Under the pieces are notes generated by a model. That model was not told the origin of the DNA and made no database searches. It worked only from the letters and a program-made list of their open reading frames with translations. Source: Streptomyces flavotricini (GTDB lineage Bacteria; Actinomycetota; Actinomycetes; Streptomycetales; Streptomycetaceae). Taken from it: a DNA stretch of 64,000 nucleotides. Below are positions 60,355 through 64,000 of the stretch, in pieces (the stretch's first letter is position 1; the number at the start of each line of letters is the position of its first letter). The stretch covers positions 5,632,620 to 5,696,619 of the forward strand of contig NZ_JAINUL010000001.1 in the NCBI RefSeq assembly GCF_020639365.1, read 5' to 3'. A program made the position numbers and the translations under genes.

Positions 60355-61788
60355 ATGCGCAAGACGCTCGGCTGGCTGCTGTCGCTCGTGGTGCTGATCG
60401 GCACCATGGGAACAGCCGGCTTCACGGCTCAGGCGGCCACCGCCGCAGGGCCGTCCGCCGCGACGGACATCAAGGACGAGATCCTCGGCATTGCCGGGAT
60501 GAGTCTGATCGAGGAGAAGGCGTACCCCGGGTACCGCTTCTTCGTACTGAACTACGAGCAGCCGGTCGACCACCGGAACCCGTCGAAGGGCACCTTCAAG
60601 CAGCGCCTCACCCTGCTGCACAAGGACGTCTCCCGGCCCACGGTCTTCTTCACCTCCGGCTACAACGTCAACACCAGCCCGCGCCGCAGCGAGCCGACGA
60701 CCATCGTCGACGGCAACCAGGTGTCGCTGGAGTACCGGTTCTTCACGCCCTCCCGGCCCGATCCGGCCAACTGGGCGAACCTGGACATCTGGCAGGCCGC
60801 CAGCGACCAGCACCGCATCTACACCGCCCTGAAGAAGGTCTACAAGAAGAACTGGCTGGCCACGGGCGGCAGCAAGGGCGGTATGACGGCGACGTACTAC
60901 GAGCGCTACTACCCGCGCGACATGGACGGCGTCGTCGCGTACGTCGCGCCGAACGACGTCGTCAACAAGGAGGACTCGGCGTACGACCGGTTCTTCGCCA
61001 AGGTCGGCACCAAGGAGTGCCGCGACAAGCTGAACGCGGTGCAGCGCGAGGCCCTCGTACGCCGTGAGCCGCTGGAGGCCAAGTACGCGGCCGCCGCCGC
61101 CGAGAACGGCTGGACCTTCAACACCGTCGGCAGCCTCGACAAGGCCTACGAGGCCGTCGTGCTCGACTACGTGTGGGCCTTCTGGCAGTACAGCCTGCTG
61201 GCGGACTGCGCCTCGATCCCGGCCGCCGCGACCGCGAGCGACCAGGAGATCTGGGACTCGATCGACACGATCTCCGGCTTCTCGGCCTACGCCGACCAGG
61301 GCCTGGAGACGTACACGCCGTACTACTACCAGGCGGGTACGCAGCTCGGTTCGCCCGACATCAAGCAGCCGCACCTGGGGGGCCTGAGCCGCTACGGCTA
61401 CCAGCCGCCGCGCAACTTCGTGCCCCGCGACATCCCGATGACCTTCCAGCCGGGGGTCATGGCGGACGTCGACAACTGGGTGAAGAACAACGCCAACCAG
61501 ATGCTGTTCGTGTACGGGCAGAACGACCCGTGGGGTGCCGAACCGTTCCACCTCGGCTACACCGTCCGCGACAGCTACGTCATGATCGCGCCGGGTGCCA
61601 ACCACGGGGCGAGCGTCTCGAAGCTCATGGACGGCGAGAAGGCGCTGGCCACGCAGAAGATCCTGCAGTGGGCCGGGGTCGCGCCGACCGCCGCGCTCGC
61701 CGACGCGGGCCGGGCGACGCCGCTGGCGAAGCCCGACGCGGTGCTCGACCAGAAGGACCTGGAGCGCGAGCCGCAGCTTCGGCCGTAG
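60355..61788 (+). CDS. Secreted S28/S37-type tripeptidyl aminopeptidase
   Basis: A 477-residue exported serine peptidase of the Streptomyces PS-10 (S37) family. The signal peptide is LGWLLSLVVLIGTMGTAGFTAQA. The alpha/beta-hydrolase nucleophile elbow is GGSKGG (about 180), and the later acidic and His residues lie in YGQNDPWG and PGANHGA. It probably removes tripeptides or dipeptides from extracellular protein. The ATG at 60355 is preceded by caaggggaggg. Confidence 0.9.
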   Translation: MRKTLGWLLSLVVLIGTMGTAGFTAQAATAAGPSAATDIKDEILGIAGMSLIEEKAYPGYRFFVLNYEQPVDHRNPSKGTFKQRLTLLHKDVSRPTVFFTSGYNVNTSPRRSEPTTIVDGNQVSLEYRFFTPSRPDPANWANLDIWQAASDQHRIYTALKKVYKKNWLATGGSKGGMTATYYERYYPRDMDGVVAYVAPNDVVNKEDSAYDRFFAKVGTKECRDKLNAVQREALVRREPLEAKYAAAAAENGWTFNTVGSLDKAYEAVVLDYVWAFWQYSLLADCASIPAAATASDQEIWDSIDTISGFSAYADQGLETYTPYYYQAGTQLGSPDIKQPHLGGLSRYGYQPPRNFVPRDIPMTFQPGVMADVDNWVKNNANQMLFVYGQNDPWGAEPFHLGYTVRDSYVMIAPGANHGASVSKLMDGEKALATQKILQWAGVAPTAALADAGRATPLAKPDAVLDQKDLEREPQLRP

Positions 61789-61821
61789 CCCCGCCGCCGG
61801 GCCGCGGGCTGTCGTACGCGC

Positions 61822-63747
61822 TCAGTCGTACGAGAGCCCGTGGCCCAGCGGGTAGCGGCCCGGTACCGGGACCGGGAGGCGGCCCGTGGGCCGTACCGCC
61901 CCGGTGACGACCCGGGCCGCCGCCCGCATCTCCACGTCCGTCCAGGTGTACGTCGCCAGCTCCGCCGCGCACGCGGGCAGCCGGGCGGGGTCGTACGGAT
62001 TGCGGATCGCCACCAGGACCACCGGCACCCCGGTGGCCAGCAGCTCCTTGACCAGCGTGCGCTGCGGATCGTCCCCCTCGGGGACGTTGTACGTGCAGAC
62101 CAGTACCGCCGCGTTGCCGGGAGCCGCGGCCACGGCCCGGGCGGGCGGCGCGGCCGTCGCCCGGCAGCCCAGGGCGGTCAGCTCCCGGGCCAGTACCGTC
62201 GTAGGGGGTCCTGTCGTACCGCTGGGGGAGGCGGGGTCGGTCCCGGTGACCAGCACCCGGGGCGCGGCCGCCGGGTCCAGCGGCAGCAGTTTGACGGGAT
62301 TGGCCAGCAGGGTCGTCGTACCCGCCGCGATCTCGTCCGCGGCCGTCAGATGCGCCGGGATCCCCACCAGCGCGTCCGTCTGCCCGGCGGCGGTGTGCGC
62401 CGCGTCGAACAGGCCCCGGCGGGCCTTCAGTTCCAGGATCCGCAGCACCGACTCCTCGATCCGGGCCTGCGTGAGCTCGCCCGCCTCGACGGCCGCGAGC
62501 ACGCTGCGGTGCGCGAGGCCCAGGTCCGGCGGGTTCAGCAGCTGGTCGCAGCCCGCCTTGAGGGCCAGTACCGGGACCCGGTCGTCCCCGTACTTCTGGC
62601 GTACCCCGGCCATGTCGAGGGCGTCGGTGACCACCACCCCCCGAAAGCCGAGGCGTTCGCGCAGGATGCCGGTCACGATCGGCCGGGAGAGGGTCGCCGG
62701 GTCCCCCGAGGGGTCGAGCGCGGGGAAGACGATGTGCGCCGTCATCACGGCGTCCACGCCCGCCTCCACCGCCGCCCGGAACGGCGGCTCGTCCAGCTCC
62801 TCCCACTGGGCCCGGCTGTGCCGCATCACCGGCAGCCCGACGTGGCTGTCGGTCTCGGTGTCCCCGTGGCCCGGGAAGTGCTTGGCGGTGGCGGCCACCC
62901 CGGCGCCCTGGTAGCCGCGGACCTGGGCGGCGACCAGGGCCGCCACCGCCTGCGGGTCGGAGCCGAAGGACCGTACGCCGATCACCGGATTGGCCGGGTT
63001 GACGTTCACGTCGGCCACCGGCGCGTAGTCCTGCCGGATGCCCATCGCGGCCAGCTCGGCACCCGCGATGCGCGCGGCGCGGCGGGCCTCGGCGGTGGCC
63101 GCGGAGTCGGAGTCGGATCCGGCATCGGTACCACCCGTACCCGTACCCGTACCCGTACCGCCCGCTCCGCCCGCCCCGTGGCGCGCCCCCAGGGCCATCG
63201 CCCCGGGCAGCAGCGTCGCGGGCTTGCCGATGCGTGCCACGGCGCCGTGCTCCTGGTCCGTGGAGAGCAGCAGCGGGACACCGGAACCGCTTGCGGCCGC
63301 CGCACGCTGGAGGGCGGCCGACAGCTCGGCGATCTGCTGCGGGCCGCGGGTGTTGTGGGCCCAGGAGAAGTAGATGATCCCGCCGAGGTGGTAGCGGGAG
63401 ACCAGTTCCGCGGCCGTGCGCACCCCGAACAGCTTCAGGTTCTGCTCGGCGTCCGCCGGGTCCGGATCGGTCGCCGAATGCCCGTACGCGCGCGATACGA
63501 AGAGCTGCCCGACCTTCTCGGCCAGGCTCATCCCGGCCACCAGGCGGCGCAGCTCGGCCCGGTCGGGCGCCCGGCCCGGCGGCCGGTCGCCGGGCCGGGC
63601 GTCGTCCGGGTGCGGCCCGGCGGGGCGCGGCCCGCCGTCCCCGCCGTCCGGCCCGCCGACCGCGGCGTACGAGGCCACCCCGGCGGCCGTGACGGCGGCC
63701 AGGGCGGCCGCGGTGAGCAAGGACCTGCGGGTCGCTTGGTACGACAC
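61822..63747 (-). CDS. GH3 beta-N-acetylhexosaminidase (NagZ-like), Tat-exported
   Basis: A 641-residue secreted glycoside hydrolase. A Tat signal TRRSLLTAAALAAV is followed by a ~50-residue Pro/Gly/Asp linker. The GH3 barrel has the NagZ signature KHFPGHGDTETDSH and nucleophile Asp in VVTDALDM. A C-terminal GH3_C-type domain is also present. It releases GlcNAc from peptidoglycan or chitin fragments. A Gly-Thr low-complexity loop near residue 200, encoded by a 6-bp microsatellite, interrupts the barrel. The GTG is at 63747. Confidence 0.92.
   Translation of the reverse strand: MSYQATRRSLLTAAALAAVTAAGVASYAAVGGPDGGDGGPRPAGPHPDDARPGDRPPGRAPDRAELRRLVAGMSLAEKVGQLFVSRAYGHSATDPDPADAEQNLKLFGVRTAAELVSRYHLGGIIYFSWAHNTRGPQQIAELSAALQRAAAASGSGVPLLLSTDQEHGAVARIGKPATLLPGAMALGARHGAGGAGGTGTGTGTGGTDAGSDSDSAATAEARRAARIAGAELAAMGIRQDYAPVADVNVNPANPVIGVRSFGSDPQAVAALVAAQVRGYQGAGVAATAKHFPGHGDTETDSHVGLPVMRHSRAQWEELDEPPFRAAVEAGVDAVMTAHIVFPALDPSGDPATLSRPIVTGILRERLGFRGVVVTDALDMAGVRQKYGDDRVPVLALKAGCDQLLNPPDLGLAHRSVLAAVEAGELTQARIEESVLRILELKARRGLFDAAHTAAGQTDALVGIPAHLTAADEIAAGTTTLLANPVKLLPLDPAAAPRVLVTGTDPASPSGTTGPPTTVLARELTALGCRATAAPPARAVAAAPGNAAVLVCTYNVPEGDDPQRTLVKELLATGVPVVLVAIRNPYDPARLPACAAELATYTWTDVEMRAAARVVTGAVRPTGRLPVPVPGRYPLGHGLSYD
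63134..63157. repeat. Four tandem copies of cccgta within the GH3 gene
   Basis: A perfect 6-bp microsatellite lies inside the coding sequence. On the minus strand it encodes an alternating Gly-Thr run, so changes in copy number keep the frame. Confidence 0.9.
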
Positions 63748-63756
63748 GGCCGGACC

Positions 63757-64000
63757 CTACTGCCGCACCGCGCCCGCGCCGCCGCGGACACTCGGGAGGT
63801 CCCCCGGAAGGGGTGCCGCGTACGCCCAGTGCTCCCGCAGCGTCCGTACGGCCTCGGTGATCGCCGGCCGGCGGGCCGCCCCCGTCCGCCACACGGCGTA
63901 CAGCCTGCGTACGGGGCCCGGTTCCAGCGGCACGGCCACCGCCCCCGGCGGCAGCGCCCCCGTGCCCAGCCGGGGTACTACGGCCACCCCGAGTCCGGCC
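63757..64000 (-). CDS. LysR-type regulator, C-terminal fragment (cut by window edge)
   Basis: The frame runs off the right edge of the window. The 80 visible residues (GLGVAVVPRLGTGALPPGAV, then VRRLYAVWRTGAARRPAITEAV) are the end of a LysR substrate-binding domain, where the G(L/V)G(V)A(V/L)(V/L)P motif is typical. The stop lies 9 bp from the GH3 start on the same strand, so the two genes may form a short operon. Confidence 0.78.
   Translation of the reverse strand, partial: AGLGVAVVPRLGTGALPPGAVAVPLEPGPVRRLYAVWRTGAARRPAITEAVRTLREHWAYAAPLPGDLPSVRGGAGAVRQ

Overview
The window is high-GC actinobacterial chromosome. Extreme third-position GC, many GTG starts, GGAGG-type ribosome binding sites and gene order all point to Streptomyces. 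The stretch from adpA-orn through glmS, a family-20 hexosaminidase, desDCBA-desF-desE, acdH-hmgL-accA1-accD1-TetR to speB follows, in inverted orientation, the order I recall around SCO2770-SCO2793 of Streptomyces coelicolor. That synteny is from memory, not from a search. I see no insertion sequence, prophage, CRISPR array or biosynthetic megasynthase.

Layout. 1-4990: a minus-strand run of a PAP2 phosphatase, a predicted Fe-S PD-(D/E)XK nuclease, an unrecognised 521-residue protein and a minimal SF1B helicase, all overlapping. A 95-bp direct repeat carries a second copy of the helicase gene's 3' end. 5.1-16.6 kb: housekeeping and accessory genes (histidine phosphatase, VOC protein, NsdA-like HTH/TPR regulator, spermidine-synthase-like protein, cold-shock protein, two-component pair, F420-reductase-like protein, MarR and NmrA-like pair) ending in a decayed LacI regulator and tRNA-His(GTG). 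16.8-23.3 kb: orn, adpA (here without any TTA codon), a universal stress protein, an acetate-type transporter and glmS. 23.4-26 kb: a DUF4429/SHOCT protein and a GH20 hexosaminidase.

26.1-33.5 kb is the desferrioxamine locus. desABCD forms a tightly overlapping operon. A ferric-siderophore lipoprotein (desE) and siderophore-interacting reductase (desF) lie upstream. Two palindromic iron boxes precede desA and desE. 33.7-37.6 kb holds two tandem dynamin-like GTPases sitting between desE and acdH. 37.7-44.2 kb is a leucine/isovalerate catabolic operon (acyl-CoA dehydrogenase, HMG-CoA lyase, biotin carboxylase and carboxyltransferase) with a divergent TetR gene and two copies of a 16-bp operator.

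44.2-64 kb: a phosphatase-like protein, an SDR/MarR divergent pair, a DUF4253 protein, thioesterase II plus acyl-CoA dehydrogenase, a PucR regulator divergent from agmatinase and a TPP enzyme, an RsbW-like kinase divergent from a GntR regulator with three operators, a fused heterodimeric-type ABC exporter, secreted proteins, an S37 peptidase, a GH3 hexosaminidase and the end of a LysR-type gene.

The strongest candidates for something new are the nuclease/unknown/helicase operon, which resembles a split Dna2, and the dynamin pair.
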